A stretch of 64,000 bases of DNA from Caldilineaceae bacterium SB0661_bin_34 (GCA_009841145.1 VXMJ01000026.1:124001-188000), one strand, 5' to 3'. Positions 35,724 through 47,047 are shown, counted from the first letter of the stretch. The notes: generated by a model not told the origin, from the sequence alone. Translations and numbers: made by a program.

Positions 35724-37412
35724 ATGCCGCACGAAGCCGGGGTCGTTGAACGCCCGGAAGACTTCATTCGCCAGCGCATTAGGGTCGACCTGGACGGCGG
35801 CAACCTCGACGGTCCGGTCACGACCCGGTTTCCGCCCGAACCCAACGGGTTCCTCCACATCGGGCATGCCAAGTCGATATTCCTGAACAGCGACTTGGCG
35901 CGGGAAAACAATGGACGCTTCAATCTGCGGTTCGACGACACCAACCCACTCACTGAGACCCCTGAATTCGTCGAATCGATGCAGGCGGACATTAGCTGGC
36001 TGGGTGTGCAGTGGGACGGCGACGTCAAGTTTGCGTCCGGTTATTTCGAGCAACTGTATGAGTGGTCCGAGGAACTGGTCCGCCGCGGCCACGCCTACGT
36101 CGACGATTTGAGTGCCGACCAGATACGGGAGATGCGCGGCACACTGACCGAACCGGGTCGCAACAGCCCGTTCCGCGACCGATCGCCGGAGGAAAACCTT
36201 AGGTTGCTGCGGGAAATGAAGGACGGCCTGCATCCCGATGGCAGCAAGGTGTTGAGGGCCCGCATCGACATGGCTTCCCCCAACATCAATCTGCGGGACC
36301 CGGTTCTGTATCGCATCGCCCATGCCAGCCACCACCAGACCGGCGACCAGTGGTGCATTTACCCGATGTACGACTGGGCCCACGGCCAGAGTGATTCCAT
36401 CGAACGGGTCACCCACTCCATTTGCACCCTCGAGTTTGCCGACCACAACCCGTTGTATCAGTGGTTCCTGGACCGCCTGGGAGTGTACAAGCCGGTTCAG
36501 CTGGAATTCGCCCGGTTGGAACTTACCCACACGGTACTGCATAAACGAGTCCTGCGCCGCATCATGGCGAAGGGCCTCCTGGACGGCTGGGACGATCCCC
36601 GCCTGGGTACGCTGGCAGGACTGCGGAGACGGGGAGTGCCGCCGGCCGCCATTCGCAACCTGTGCCGACAGGTCGGTGTGGCAAGAGCCAACACGATGGT
36701 CGAAATCCAGAAGTTCGAGTACTGCATCAGGGAGGAGCTGAACCGGACGGCATGCCGCCGCATGGGGGTTCTGGACCCTGTAAAGCTGGTGGTAACGACC
36801 TTTCCGGAAGGGGAAACGGACCTGCTGGAGGCGGTGAACAACCCCGAAGATCCTTCACAGGGCACCAGGACCGTGTCCTTCAGCCGGGAGGTGTGGGTCG
36901 AGCGCGCGGACTACATGGACGATCCGCCGCGCCGTTTCCACCGTCTTGCCGTCGGCCGCGAAGTCCGGTTGCGCTATGCCTGGCTGGTGACCTGCACCGG
37001 CGTCGTGCGCGACAGCGATGGACGGGTCGTCGAAATCCACTGTACCCATGATCCCGCTTCGCGCGGCGGCACCGCTCCGGACGGGCGCAAGGTGCGGGGC
37101 ACCATCCACTGGGTGGACTCGCGCACAGCCGTTCCGGCGGAAGTGCATCTGTTGGAACACCTGTTTGCGGACCCCAACGCCGGGCAGGCCTCCCCGGATG
37201 AGGTGATGGACCATTTCAATCCGGATTCGCGCCGAATCGTGACGGGTGCCAAGTTGGAACCGGGAGCACTCGAGGATGCCCGCACCGACACCATTCAACT
37301 GGAACGCATTGGATACTTCAAGGCGGACTCGGCCGCGCCGGACAAGCCCGTGCTGTTGCGCACCGTTCCGTTGCGAGATAGCTGGAAGAAGATTCAAAAC
37401 AAGACTGTCTGA
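35724..37412 (+). CDS. glnS: Glutaminyl-tRNA synthetase
   Basis: A class I synthetase of 562 residues that charges tRNA-Gln directly. The HIGH element is [18 protein letters not shown], followed by LRFDDTNP and [19 protein letters not shown]. The KMSKS-equivalent reads [15 protein letters not shown], where E. coli has VMSKR, so the middle residues differ but the Lys-Arg pair is kept. [17 protein letters not shown] and the beta-barrel anticodon-binding C-terminus follow. AAGGA lies about 8 nt before ATG 35724. GlnRS is present in only some bacteria and is usually regarded as acquired from eukaryotes. Confidence 0.95.
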   Translation: MPHEAGVVERPEDFIRQRIRVDLDGGNLDGPVTTRFPPEPNGFLHIGHAKSIFLNSDLARENNGRFNLRFDDTNPLTETPEFVESMQADISWLGVQWDGDVKFASGYFEQLYEWSEELVRRGHAYVDDLSADQIREMRGTLTEPGRNSPFRDRSPEENLRLLREMKDGLHPDGSKVLRARIDMASPNINLRDPVLYRIAHASHHQTGDQWCIYPMYDWAHGQSDSIERVTHSICTLEFADHNPLYQWFLDRLGVYKPVQLEFARLELTHTVLHKRVLRRIMAKGLLDGWDDPRLGTLAGLRRRGVPPAAIRNLCRQVGVARANTMVEIQKFEYCIREELNRTACRRMGVLDPVKLVVTTFPEGETDLLEAVNNPEDPSQGTRTVSFSREVWVERADYMDDPPRRFHRLAVGREVRLRYAWLVTCTGVVRDSDGRVVEIHCTHDPASRGGTAPDGRKVRGTIHWVDSRTAVPAEVHLLEHLFADPNAGQASPDEVMDHFNPDSRRIVTGAKLEPGALEDARTDTIQLERIGYFKADSAAPDKPVLLRTVPLRDSWKKIQNKTV

Positions 37413-37486
37413 CCCACGGCACAGTCGAGTGCTTGCCCAGTGACCGCGGCCACGCCCATCCCGAGCCGGCACAGAAATTCAGTGCA

Positions 37487-38332
37487 ATGACACCGGTCAT
37501 CATTTCCGCTGCCCTAGTCGGTTCGCAGCCGACCAAGGAGATGAATCCGGCAGTTCCCTACTCCCCCAAGGAGATTGCAAACAGCGCAATCGAGGCTCAC
37601 GCTGCCGGGGCTGCCATCGTGCACGTCCACGTCCGCGAACCCGACACCGGGAAAGCAACGTCCGCTCTTGACCTGTTTCGCGAAACCGTGGACCGCATCC
37701 GGGCAGCCTGTCCGGTGCTTGTGAATCTCACTACCAGCGGCTACAACCTGGCGGGTCAGGACACCGAGCACCGACTGGAAGTGTTGGGGTTGTGCCCGGA
37801 CATTTGTTCCTTGGACGCCGGGACGTTCAATCTGGGTGAGCGACCGTTCCTCAACACGCCGGATTGGGCGCGGGAGGCGGCACGGCGCATGGGGGAGGCT
37901 GACATCAAGCCCGAGTTGGAAGTGTTCGACGTGGGCCACATCGACCAGGCCAATGCCTTGGTGCGCGAAGGATTGGTGGCTGCACCGCCCTGGTACCAAC
38001 TGTGCATGGGCATCCGGTGGGGGATTCCCGCTACCATCGACAACCTGCTCTTCATGCATCGCCAACTTCCACCGGATGCGATTTGGTCGGTGCTGGGGGT
38101 GGGGCGAAATCAGTTGGAGATGACCACGGTGGCACCTCTCATGGGGGGCCATGTTCGGGTTGGGTTCGAGGACAATCTCTACTACGCGCGCGGCGTCCTG
38201 GCAGAGTCGAATGCACAACTGGTGACCAGGGCGGTGCGCATACTGCGGTTGCTCAACCTGGAACCAGCGACGGTAGCCGAAGCGACCGCAATCCTGGGCC
38301 TGCCGGGTCGCGGCCGGCTTCCTTCGGACTGA
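37487..38332 (+). CDS. Beta-keto acid cleavage enzyme (BKACE, DUF849)
   Basis: A 281-residue TIM-barrel of the BKACE family, Zn-dependent enzymes that condense a beta-keto acid with acetyl-CoA to give acetoacetate and a CoA ester. Features: [18 protein letters not shown], the metal-binding [10 protein letters not shown] (two His), [34 protein letters not shown] and [10 protein letters not shown]. The substrate cannot be set from sequence. The neighbours sucC, sucD and acs handle CoA esters, which is consistent with acyl-CoA metabolism. ATG 37487 is the conserved family start. Confidence 0.88.
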   Translation: MTPVIISAALVGSQPTKEMNPAVPYSPKEIANSAIEAHAAGAAIVHVHVREPDTGKATSALDLFRETVDRIRAACPVLVNLTTSGYNLAGQDTEHRLEVLGLCPDICSLDAGTFNLGERPFLNTPDWAREAARRMGEADIKPELEVFDVGHIDQANALVREGLVAAPPWYQLCMGIRWGIPATIDNLLFMHRQLPPDAIWSVLGVGRNQLEMTTVAPLMGGHVRVGFEDNLYYARGVLAESNAQLVTRAVRILRLLNLEPATVAEATAILGLPGRGRLPSD

Positions 38333-38379
38333 CGTGACCCGGCCGCTGCCAATCCCGTCCTCAAAAGAAGGGCTGTTGC

Positions 38380-39518
38380 ATGAACTTGCACGAATACCAG
38401 ACGAAGTCGTTGCTAGAACGGGAAGGCATACCGGTGCCTCAGGGCGCCGTTGCGATGACACCCGACGGCGCAAGGCAAATCGCCATCGACTTCGGTTCGG
38501 TGGTGGCGGTCAAGGCTCAGGTGCTGACTGGCGGCAGGGGCAAGGCCGGGGGCATTCGGCTTGCCGAGAATCCGGATGAGGCCGAGGATGCGGCGGCACA
38601 CATCCTGGGGATGGACATCAAGGGCCACAAGGTGCAACGGGTACTGGTGGAACAGGCATCGCACATTAAGACGGAGTTGTACCTGGCGGCCTTGATTGAC
38701 CGGACCAGTCAGCAGATCATGGTGATGGCAAGTTCGGAAGGTGGCATGGAGATCGAGGAGGTGGCAGCCCGCAGTCCCGAAAGGATTCGAAGAATTTATG
38801 CGGATCCATTCATGGGCATCCGCAGCTACCAGTGCACCCGGTTGGCACGCGAAATCGAGTTGCCGGTGGCCCTCTGGCCCGCGTTCCACCGATTGGTCTC
38901 CAAGTTGCACGCCGCGTTGATTAAGCACGACGCGGACCTCCTGGAGATCAATCCCCTCATCATCAACGACAGTGATCAGCTGGTGGCGCTCGACGGCAAA
39001 ATGACCCTGGATGACAATGCCCTGTACCGCCAACCGGAATTCGGGTCCGAACTGGGCAGTGAAGACCAGCATCCGACCGAAGTCGAAGCCCTCAACGCGG
39101 GCCTGAATTTCGTGTATCTGGGGGGCAATGTGGCCTGTCTGGCCAACGGTGCCGGACTTGCCATGGCGACCATGGATGCGGTCAAGTACTACGGTGGTGA
39201 TCCTGCCAACTTTCTGGATCTGGGAGGCGGTTCGTCGGTGGAGCAGGTCACACAGGCCGTCCGCATCATGGTCAGGGACCCGGGCGTGCGCGCCCTGTTG
39301 GTCAACGTCGCCGGTGGGATTACCCGGTGCGACGAAGTGGCTGAGGGCATGGCTGCGGCGATGGACGAGATCGAGACCCGGATTCCCTTCGTCGTGCGCC
39401 TGGTGGGCACCAACGAGGCGGAGGCCCACCGCATTCTTGAGCCCTACGACGTCGAGTTTGCATCCCGCTTTTCGGAAGCGGCCAAGCGCGTGGTGGAACT
39501 GGCCCGGGAGGGTGCAGC

Positions 39519-39522
<4 letters not shown>
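38380..39522 (+). CDS. sucC: Succinyl-CoA synthetase beta subunit (ADP/GDP-forming)
   Basis: The ATP-grasp subunit, 380 residues. MNLHEYQTKSLLEREGIPVPQG begins the family, VLTGGRGKAGG is the nucleotide-binding loop, DLLEINPL carries the Mg2+ ligand, and FLDLGGGSSVEQV and LLVNVAGGITRCDEVAEG form the CoA-ligase part. It works with SucD to interconvert succinyl-CoA and succinate with substrate-level phosphorylation. AAGAAGGG lies 7 nt upstream, and the gene overlaps sucD by 4 nt (ATGA). Confidence 0.96.
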
Positions 39523-40403
<881 letters not shown>

Positions 40404-40482
40404 AGACCCGACCGGCCCCATGCATTGCCATCGGCCGGCGCAAGTCCGTCGGCCAAGAATCGCCCCTACCGCGGAGGAAACA

Positions 40483-42393
40483 ATGACCGAACAGGATTTC
40501 ACCGCCGATACATCCGAAGTCCATCATCCGACACCTGCAATGGTGGCCGGACTGGCCCATCCGGACTACTTGCAACAGCGGAGCACAGCGTTGCAGGACC
40601 CCGTGGGATTCTGGCGCGACCGGGCCACGGAACTCCTAGACTGGTTTGAACCATTTTCGCAGACCCTGGACGCCTCCAATGCCCCGTTCTACAAGTGGTT
40701 TGCGGACGGCCGGACCAACATTTGCCTGAATGCACTGGATCGCCATGTAGCCGGCGAGCGCCGCGACAAGGTTGCCTTCATCTGGGAGTCCGAACAGGGT
40801 GAATCCCAAACTTGGACGTTCGCCGAACTGGCGGCGGACGTCAACCGGTTCGCCAACGTGCTCAAGAACCTGGGTGTGGCCAAGGGGGATACGGTCACCA
40901 TCTACATGGGCCGGGTAATGGAACTGATCATCGCCATGCTTGCGACCACCAAGCTCGGCGCCGTCCACTCCGTGGTGTACGGCGGGTTCAGTGAACAGGC
41001 ATTGGCCAGCCGCATCGAGGATTGCCAAAGCAAGGTTCTGGTAACCTGCGACGGGGCGTGGTTGCGGGGGAAGACCGTGGACCTGAAGGACATCGCCGAC
41101 GCAGCCATGAAACGATGCCCGATCGTGCAGTCGGTGGTGGTGTGCCGCCGTACCGGTCAGGACATTGGCATGGAGGCGGGCCGGGACCACTGGTGGCACG
41201 ACCTGATGGCATCGGCGGCAGCCTCCGAGGATTGTCCGACCGAAGTGATGGAGGCCGAGGACCCGCTGTTCATTCTCTACACGTCCGGCACGACCGGCCG
41301 TCCCAAGGGCGTGCTCCACACCCACGGGGGCTACCAGGTCCAGATCGCGACCACTCTCAGCTATGCCTTTGACCTGGGCGACAACGATGTCTGGTGGTGT
41401 GCGGCAGATCCCGGTTGGATTACCGGTCACAGCTACATCGTGTACGGCCCCCTGATTCTGGGTGCCACCAGCGTTGTCTACGAAGGCGCGCCCGGGTACC
41501 CTGAACCGGATCGTTGGTGGGAAATCGTGGACCGGTACAGCGTGACGATCCTATACACCGCGCCGACCGCCATCCGAGGCCTAATGCGCTTTGGCGACGA
41601 ATGGCCGCTGAGACACAGACTGGACACGCTTAGGCTTTTGGGCACGGTGGGCGAACCCATCAATCCGGAGGCTTGGCGTTGGTATCACCGCGTCATCGGC
41701 AAGGGCAACTGTCCTGTTATCGACACCTGGTGGCAGACGGAGACCGGTGGCTTCATGATTACACCCACGCCGGCCGTTCCACTCAAGCCCGGCAGCGCCA
41801 CGCTGCCGTTCATCGGGGTGATTGCGGATGTCGTCGACGAGGACGGAAATCCGTGTGCCGACAACGAGGAAGGTTCCCTGGTCATCAAGCATCCGTGGCC
41901 CGGCATGTTGCGCACGGTATGGGGCGATCCGGATCGATATGTCGAGCAATACTGGTCGGAGTTCAGCGAACAGGGCTGGTACTTTCCGGGAGACAGTGCC
42001 CGCCGCGACCCGGACGGCTACATTTGGGTGATCGGTCGCATGGATGACGTGATCAAGGTGAGCGGTTACCGTCTGGGCACCGCCGAAATCGAAAGCGCAC
42101 TGGTCAGTCACGAAGTCGTGGCGGAGGCGGCGGTCATTGGATTGCCGGACGAATTACGCGGCAACCGCATCAGTGCCCATTGCATTCTCAACGACGGGGT
42201 TGAACCTGCCGACGACCTGTCAGACCGGCTCAAACGACATGTCCGCGCGGAAGTGGGACCGATAGCCGTGCCCCAGGAAATCCACTTCACGGCATCCTTG
42301 CCCAAGACCCGCAGCGGCAAAATCATGCGCCGCCTGCTCAAGGCGCAGGCCCTAGGCCAACCGCTGGGGGACACCAGCACGCTGGAAGAATAG
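40483..42393 (+). CDS. acs: Acetyl-CoA synthetase (AMP-forming)
   Basis: A 636-residue acyl-adenylate-forming ligase, making acetyl-CoA from acetate, ATP and CoA. Motifs: YTSGTTGRPKGVLHTHGGY (P-loop), WWCAADPGWITGHSYIVYGP, DTWWQTETGGFMITP (A5), YFPGDSARRDPDGYIWVIGR, VIKVSGYRLGTAEIES and the C-terminal PKTRSGKIMRRLLK, whose lysine is catalytic and a known acetylation site in the family. GGAGGAAA precedes ATG 40483. The length and the acetyl-pocket Trp suggest acetate rather than longer acids. Confidence 0.95.
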   Translation: MTEQDFTADTSEVHHPTPAMVAGLAHPDYLQQRSTALQDPVGFWRDRATELLDWFEPFSQTLDASNAPFYKWFADGRTNICLNALDRHVAGERRDKVAFIWESEQGESQTWTFAELAADVNRFANVLKNLGVAKGDTVTIYMGRVMELIIAMLATTKLGAVHSVVYGGFSEQALASRIEDCQSKVLVTCDGAWLRGKTVDLKDIADAAMKRCPIVQSVVVCRRTGQDIGMEAGRDHWWHDLMASAAASEDCPTEVMEAEDPLFILYTSGTTGRPKGVLHTHGGYQVQIATTLSYAFDLGDNDVWWCAADPGWITGHSYIVYGPLILGATSVVYEGAPGYPEPDRWWEIVDRYSVTILYTAPTAIRGLMRFGDEWPLRHRLDTLRLLGTVGEPINPEAWRWYHRVIGKGNCPVIDTWWQTETGGFMITPTPAVPLKPGSATLPFIGVIADVVDEDGNPCADNEEGSLVIKHPWPGMLRTVWGDPDRYVEQYWSEFSEQGWYFPGDSARRDPDGYIWVIGRMDDVIKVSGYRLGTAEIESALVSHEVVAEAAVIGLPDELRGNRISAHCILNDGVEPADDLSDRLKRHVRAEVGPIAVPQEIHFTASLPKTRSGKIMRRLLKAQALGQPLGDTSTLEE

Positions 42394-42425
42394 CCGTTGA
42401 ATCGATTGGTCCGCGCCGTCCGGGA

Positions 42426-43586
42426 TCAGGTTGCCCACTGGTGGGCCGCCACCAGCACAATGTCGTAGACGGCGTGGGCCATGATGGCGGGAGCCAGGCC
42501 CAGGCGCATTCGGATCACACCGAACAACAGGCCCAGCAGAAACACCACAATCAGGCCATCAGCACCGTATTGCAGGCCGTGCGCCATCGCGAACACCAGA
42601 TTGGCGAGTACGATACCCAACCTCGGCTGCAGGACTCCCCGCACCAACAGTTCCTCGCTGATCCCGGCGCTCAGGCCCAACAGGATTGCGCCCACCAGGC
42701 TGGTGGGCAGGCTGGCCAGTTCCTCGAACAGTTCCGCTTCCGTCATGGGCAAGCCGGTTTGCGCCACCAGGGAGACAATCCATTGCTCGGCCACCGTGAT
42801 GAACACGGCCAAGCCGATTCCGACCCCAACCCCAATGCTCATGCCGCGCCATCGCACCGGCCCCAGGCCCAACCGCGTGAGCGCACCACCCAGGTTGCGC
42901 GTGAGCGGAAACCCGATTGCCAACAGAGCGGTTGGGATGCTCCAAACCAGCGTTGAACTCAACGACACAAGGGTGGCCGTTTCCGACGATGCCAGCGACT
43001 CCACATTCGCCTCGTACATCGCGTACAGCAAAGGCCGATTGAACGGCACGAAGCTGAGGACGACCCAACCGATCACCTGAACAGTCCAGGCGATGCTGAT
43101 CGCATGGACGAAGTCGTCGGGTTGCATCGGCAGGACGCGGGCCAGGATGCGACGCACCGAAGGCAGGAAACAGACCAGGCTGAGGCCTAGAGCCGCGCAA
43201 GCGGCAATGGATGTGCCGAGCAGCGGCGGCGCGGAGGGATCAAATGATTGCAACGAGTCCTGGCCGCTCAGAAGGATGAGGCCCATTGCAGCCAACGTCC
43301 CCAAGACAATGGTCACACAGACCAGCAGAAAGCGTACAGAACGCCGGGTCCGAGCAACCACGAGCATGGTTCCGCACAAACCCAGACCGAGAATCAACGA
43401 ACCACCGAACCAAGGCAGCCCCAACGAGTTTCCGTAGGCACTGAGTTGGCTGTCTAACACCGCGAGGCCTACGGTCGACAGCCCCAATGCCAGGAAAGTT
43501 ACGGCCCAGGCTGGGAGGACACCCGGCTGCCAGCACTTCCAGTCGGAGGCCGCTCCCTCCAGCCTTGTTGTATGAACCTCGGTCAT
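42426..43586 (-). CDS. CPBP-family intramembrane metalloprotease
   Basis: A membrane protein of 386 residues with about ten helices. The C-terminal third is a CPBP/Abi (CAAX protease and bacteriocin-processing) domain: the EExxxR motif in AGISEELLVRGVLQPRLG, the first His region LVFAMAHGLQYGADG and the second in AIMAHAVYDIVL. Such enzymes cleave membrane substrates or act in immunity to peptides; the target here is unknown. ATG 43586 is chosen because a longer frame (to 43805) runs into the upstream gene. It is convergent with acs. Confidence 0.82.
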   Translation of the reverse strand: MTEVHTTRLEGAASDWKCWQPGVLPAWAVTFLALGLSTVGLAVLDSQLSAYGNSLGLPWFGGSLILGLGLCGTMLVVARTRRSVRFLLVCVTIVLGTLAAMGLILLSGQDSLQSFDPSAPPLLGTSIAACAALGLSLVCFLPSVRRILARVLPMQPDDFVHAISIAWTVQVIGWVVLSFVPFNRPLLYAMYEANVESLASSETATLVSLSSTLVWSIPTALLAIGFPLTRNLGGALTRLGLGPVRWRGMSIGVGVGIGLAVFITVAEQWIVSLVAQTGLPMTEAELFEELASLPTSLVGAILLGLSAGISEELLVRGVLQPRLGIVLANLVFAMAHGLQYGADGLIVVFLLGLLFGVIRMRLGLAPAIMAHAVYDIVLVAAHQWAT

Positions 43587-43677
43587 GGACCGTACGGCAA
43601 CCCGTGTCGGGGATTTGTCCCCTGTGGAGGCCAGCTTGGCATCGATACAATCCGCGTCTGCGGACCGGCAACCGGAT

Positions 43678-44250
43678 TCATTGGGCACGCACGCGCCGAT
43701 ACAGGAACCAGTAGTCGGCTTCGGGGAAGGCGCTCTGGACCTTGATTGGTCCGCAAAACGGCCCTGGCATGCTGTGGGATTCGATTCGCCGGTCAAGGCC
43801 CGCAATCGCGGCTTGGTTGCCGTGCCAGCCGCGGAAGTCGGCCAGTCGCTGAACGCGAGCCCGATGTCCCATCGCGGTGGAAAAGTGCGCCTGGCTGGGT
43901 TCTCCTTCCCGACTCCACTCGTCCATCGCCCAGGTCAACGACCGGATGCGCGAAGCCAGTTCCCGCTGTGCCAGCGTGTCGGTCGCGGAGGAGAAAACCT
44001 CCAGCAACCCGTTGCCTTCGGCCAGCGCCGGGGAAGCGTGGTGGCCTTCCCCCGACACCAATCCCTGCTGTTCAAGACAGCACCAGATGTCCCGGTGTTC
44101 GAGATAGTCGGCGATCGACATCAAGTGTGCACGGTTGCCCAGGTTGGAGATCGGAATCTGCCTGAAGACATCGCCCTTGAGTAGAAAGGCTTCCAGTACT
44201 TCGATTTCAGACCGTAAAATCGCGCCGATCTCGGCGGAATCATCAATCAT
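43678..44250 (-). CDS. Hypothetical protein
   Basis: A 190-residue soluble protein with no recognised family. The N-terminal half is helical (IGAILRSEIEVLEAFLLKG, MSIADYLEHRDIWCCLEQQG); the C-terminal half is rich in Trp, His and Arg (FRGWHGNQAAIAGLDRRIES, ADYWFLYRRV). No signal peptide or membrane helix. It lies between dtd and the CPBP protease on the same strand and may be cotranscribed with them. Confidence 0.5.
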   Translation of the reverse strand: MIDDSAEIGAILRSEIEVLEAFLLKGDVFRQIPISNLGNRAHLMSIADYLEHRDIWCCLEQQGLVSGEGHHASPALAEGNGLLEVFSSATDTLAQRELASRIRSLTWAMDEWSREGEPSQAHFSTAMGHRARVQRLADFRGWHGNQAAIAGLDRRIESHSMPGPFCGPIKVQSAFPEADYWFLYRRVRAQ

Positions 44251-44304
44251 GGGTTGACGGCAGGAAACAATCTTGATAGAAGCCGGCGTTTTGCAACGCC
44301 GCGC

Positions 44305-44766
44305 CTATTCTGGCACAGGGCTGAACTCCCTGCGGCTGGACAGCACAATGGTGACCGGACCATCGTTCACGAGTGCCACATCCATCATGGCGCCAAAGCG
44401 TCCCTGGACAGTCGGCACCTGTTTCGCCAAACCCGCCACCACGGCATCGTACAGGGCTTCCGCCACGGTCGGGGGTGCGGCCGCCATGAAATTGGGCCTC
44501 CGGCCCTTGCGCGTGTCCCCCAAGAGGGTGAACTGGCTGATTGCCAACACAGATCCACCTGCCTCGGTCACATTCAGGTTCATTCGGCCTACCTCGTCGG
44601 CGAAGACTCGCAACCCCACAATCTTGTCAACAATGTAGGAGACGTCAGCGTCCGTGTCGCTGTTGCCCACCCCCAGCAGCACCAACAGTCCCCGGCCGAT
44701 GCGACCTACCACTTCGGCATCCACCGACACGCACGCCCGGCTAACGCGCTGTACCACTGCAATCAT
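44305..44766 (-). CDS. dtd: D-aminoacyl-tRNA deacylase
   Basis: A 153-residue DTD that hydrolyses D-amino acids and glycine mis-acylated to tRNA. It begins MIAVVQRVSRACVSVD. The two active-site motifs are present: ISQFTLLGDTRKGRRP (SQFTL) and VNDGPVTIVL (NxGPVT, with N replacing the more usual second residue order). Length matches the dimeric bacterial enzyme. ATG 44766 is the conserved start; the frame is open further upstream but encodes nothing family-like. Confidence 0.95.
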   Translation of the reverse strand: MIAVVQRVSRACVSVDAEVVGRIGRGLLVLLGVGNSDTDADVSYIVDKIVGLRVFADEVGRMNLNVTEAGGSVLAISQFTLLGDTRKGRRPNFMAAAPPTVAEALYDAVVAGLAKQVPTVQGRFGAMMDVALVNDGPVTIVLSSRREFSPVPE

Positions 44767-44848
44767 GTGTCCCCTTCCCGTCTTTGATGACGGACCGTTC
44801 CGTCGGCTTCGCGGCCGTGGCGAACCGGTGATGGTGAGTGCACAGCCG

Positions 44849-47047
44849 TCATTGGAACGTCTCACGCTTCAGTTTCAAGAGTTGTACGATGACGTCGCCT
44901 GCCTGTTCGTCCAAGAGCAGAATCATGAAACCTCGTTCGAACTCCTGCAGAGTTCCAACGATGACGCGCGACGGTCCCAAAGGGGGCCCAAGGCGATCGC
45001 GCAAGCTGATGATCCTGTTGCCCGTCCGTTCGTACATCAGGTCCAGGAAGGGTTCGAAAAACTGATCCGGATCCGGTTCGGCCCCGCTGGCTTGTTCGTC
45101 GCCAACGTCGGGCGGCAGCATTTGCCTGGGGGACACAAAAACAAAGTCCCAGGCGGGGTAGTTGAAGAAAGCGACGGACGCCCCTTCCACATCCGGTCTC
45201 CGGTCTGCATCTTCGTCCTCCACAGTGGCTGCGTACACCCGATTGGTGTTGACGGGATAAAGGAGTAGGCCCCACGTGAATTCCTGAATGTTGATTTTTG
45301 GCAACGACTTGGAAACCTGAGACGGACACCCAAATTCCAGATGGGCCTCAAATTCTTCAAAGAGTTCCCGGAAGGCCTCATGCACTTCGAAGTTGGTGCA
45401 GGCGTCCCGCCATGATAGCGGGGTTGGGGTTGGGGTCACCGTGGCCGTAGGCGTGGCGGTATGGGTTGGTGTAACCGTGGGGACCGGTGTGGCCGTGGCG
45501 GTCGGCTCGGGCACGGGGGACACCACGCTCACCGGCTCCAGCAGATCCGTATCCTGGGTTCGGACAAACGAACCGGATACCCAGCCTCTGGCACCCTCCC
45601 GCCCCGTCAGCTGGCTCAGATCCACTTCCCACCAGGACTTGGTCGCATCGTGTCCAGTCAGCCTAAGGACGGTGTCGAACCGCTGCTTGGAAACCACTGG
45701 ATATTCGATGCCGGGACCGGAGCGAACATTGATCCCCTCCTGGGCTTGAACCACAGCCATCGGCTCGGCGGTTCCGGTTGGCGTGTTCTGCGGTAGGAGC
45801 GGCACGGCCGGAGGTTTCGGAAGCTCCGGCGTCGCGGACTGGTTCCTGGTGGCATCGTCCTCGTTGGTTCCGTCGGTATCCATCTGCGAGGGGGCTTCCG
45901 TTTCGGCCGGGGCGGTGCCCGTGGAGTTGGTACCCCCGCGGCCCAGTGGAATAGCCGTGACCAACAGGACTATGACGGCGAGCGCGAGCACCAGTCCCAG
46001 CGCCGGGCTCCAAGGCGATGTCAGTGGCCCTGAGGTTCGCGACCAAACTCTCCGGAAAAAGGATTGGTCACCTGGTGCCACCGTGAGCTGGGGTGATGTG
46101 GCAAGGTGCGGCATGGTCTGCGTCTCGGCATCTTCCCGGTCCTCTACCAGATCGAACGGGCCGATGTCGGTGCTCGCGCCGATTTCCGTCAGCTGGTCCG
46201 CCATCTCGGCTGTAGTCTGAATGCGGTGCCGCGGCTCCTTGGACAGACACTTGGTCAACAACTCGAGGAGTTCCCCTGGCAGCGTAACCTGTTGCAGATC
46301 CACGTTTTCGGGATCGAACTCGACGTTGACTTGGCTGTACAGCACTTCGGATGTGGTACCGCCGAAGAGCGTTTTACCAACCACACATCGGTACAGTACG
46401 GAAGCCAAGGCATAGACATCCGCCCTGCGGTCCACCGGCGCGGCGCCCGAGCACTGTTCGGGCGACATATAGGACGGGGAACCCACGGTGCGGCCGGTGG
46501 CTGTTAGTTCCGGCATGTCGACGGCCGAGGCGATCCCGAAATCCGTCAGCAACGGCACGAACGGGTAGTCGAGCGAAGCAATCTGAATGTGGTGCTCGTC
46601 GTACAGCGTGGACGGCCGCATCAGAATGTTGCTGGGTTTCACATCCCGATGCACCAGGTGTTCCCGATGGGCATAATCCAAGGCCCGTGCAATCGGCGCC
46701 AAGAGGACGCAAACCTCCGAAAAATTGAGCTGGCCGACCCGACGAACCAATGATTCCAACGTCTCGCCGTAGACCAATTCCATCGCCAGGTAGCCAGCAT
46801 TGAATTCCGTAAACTCACCTACCTGATAGGTTTGGACGATGTTGGGGTGGGACAGCCGGCTGGCAATCTGGATTTCCTGCCGAAAACGCTGCTGCACCGT
46901 CTCGTCGGAACTGGGCAGCATGACTTTCAACGCGACGCTGCGCGCGTTTACCGCGTCATAGGCTTGGTAGACTGTCGAGGCGCCACCGCTTCCGATCTGG
47001 CGGGAGATGTGGAAGCGTCCGATGCGCTGACCTACGAAAGACTGCAC
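44849..47047 (-). CDS. PknB-type Ser/Thr kinase with extracellular SH3 and repeat domains
   Basis: A 732-residue transmembrane kinase. The cytosolic kinase domain (about 1-265) is complete: IGSGGASTVYQAYD, VALKVML (Lys), YAHREHLVHRDVKPSNIL, LLTDFGIAS and VGSPSYMSPEQ. One helix (LGLVLALAVIVLLVTAI, about 355) leads to an outside region with an SH3-like domain (INVRSGPGIEYPVVSK), a Thr/Pro-rich stalk (about 525-555) and two repeats with FGCPSQ and GTLQEFERGFMI motifs. GTG 47047 is favoured because MQSFVGQRIGRFHI is a typical PknB start; TTG 47080 is possible. It is divergent from an FHA regulator, a likely substrate. Confidence 0.88.
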   Translation of the reverse strand: MQSFVGQRIGRFHISRQIGSGGASTVYQAYDAVNARSVALKVMLPSSDETVQQRFRQEIQIASRLSHPNIVQTYQVGEFTEFNAGYLAMELVYGETLESLVRRVGQLNFSEVCVLLAPIARALDYAHREHLVHRDVKPSNILMRPSTLYDEHHIQIASLDYPFVPLLTDFGIASAVDMPELTATGRTVGSPSYMSPEQCSGAAPVDRRADVYALASVLYRCVVGKTLFGGTTSEVLYSQVNVEFDPENVDLQQVTLPGELLELLTKCLSKEPRHRIQTTAEMADQLTEIGASTDIGPFDLVEDREDAETQTMPHLATSPQLTVAPGDQSFFRRVWSRTSGPLTSPWSPALGLVLALAVIVLLVTAIPLGRGGTNSTGTAPAETEAPSQMDTDGTNEDDATRNQSATPELPKPPAVPLLPQNTPTGTAEPMAVVQAQEGINVRSGPGIEYPVVSKQRFDTVLRLTGHDATKSWWEVDLSQLTGREGARGWVSGSFVRTQDTDLLEPVSVVSPVPEPTATATPVPTVTPTHTATPTATVTPTPTPLSWRDACTNFEVHEAFRELFEEFEAHLEFGCPSQVSKSLPKINIQEFTWGLLLYPVNTNRVYAATVEDEDADRRPDVEGASVAFFNYPAWDFVFVSPRQMLPPDVGDEQASGAEPDPDQFFEPFLDLMYERTGNRIISLRDRLGPPLGPSRVIVGTLQEFERGFMILLLDEQAGDVIVQLLKLKRETFQ

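Noticed and set aside
45420-45520. Short direct repeats (GTGGCCGT / GTTGGTGT type) that look like a tandem array
   Set aside because: They encode the Thr-Pro stalk of the kinase; this is coding low complexity, not CRISPR or a mobile element.
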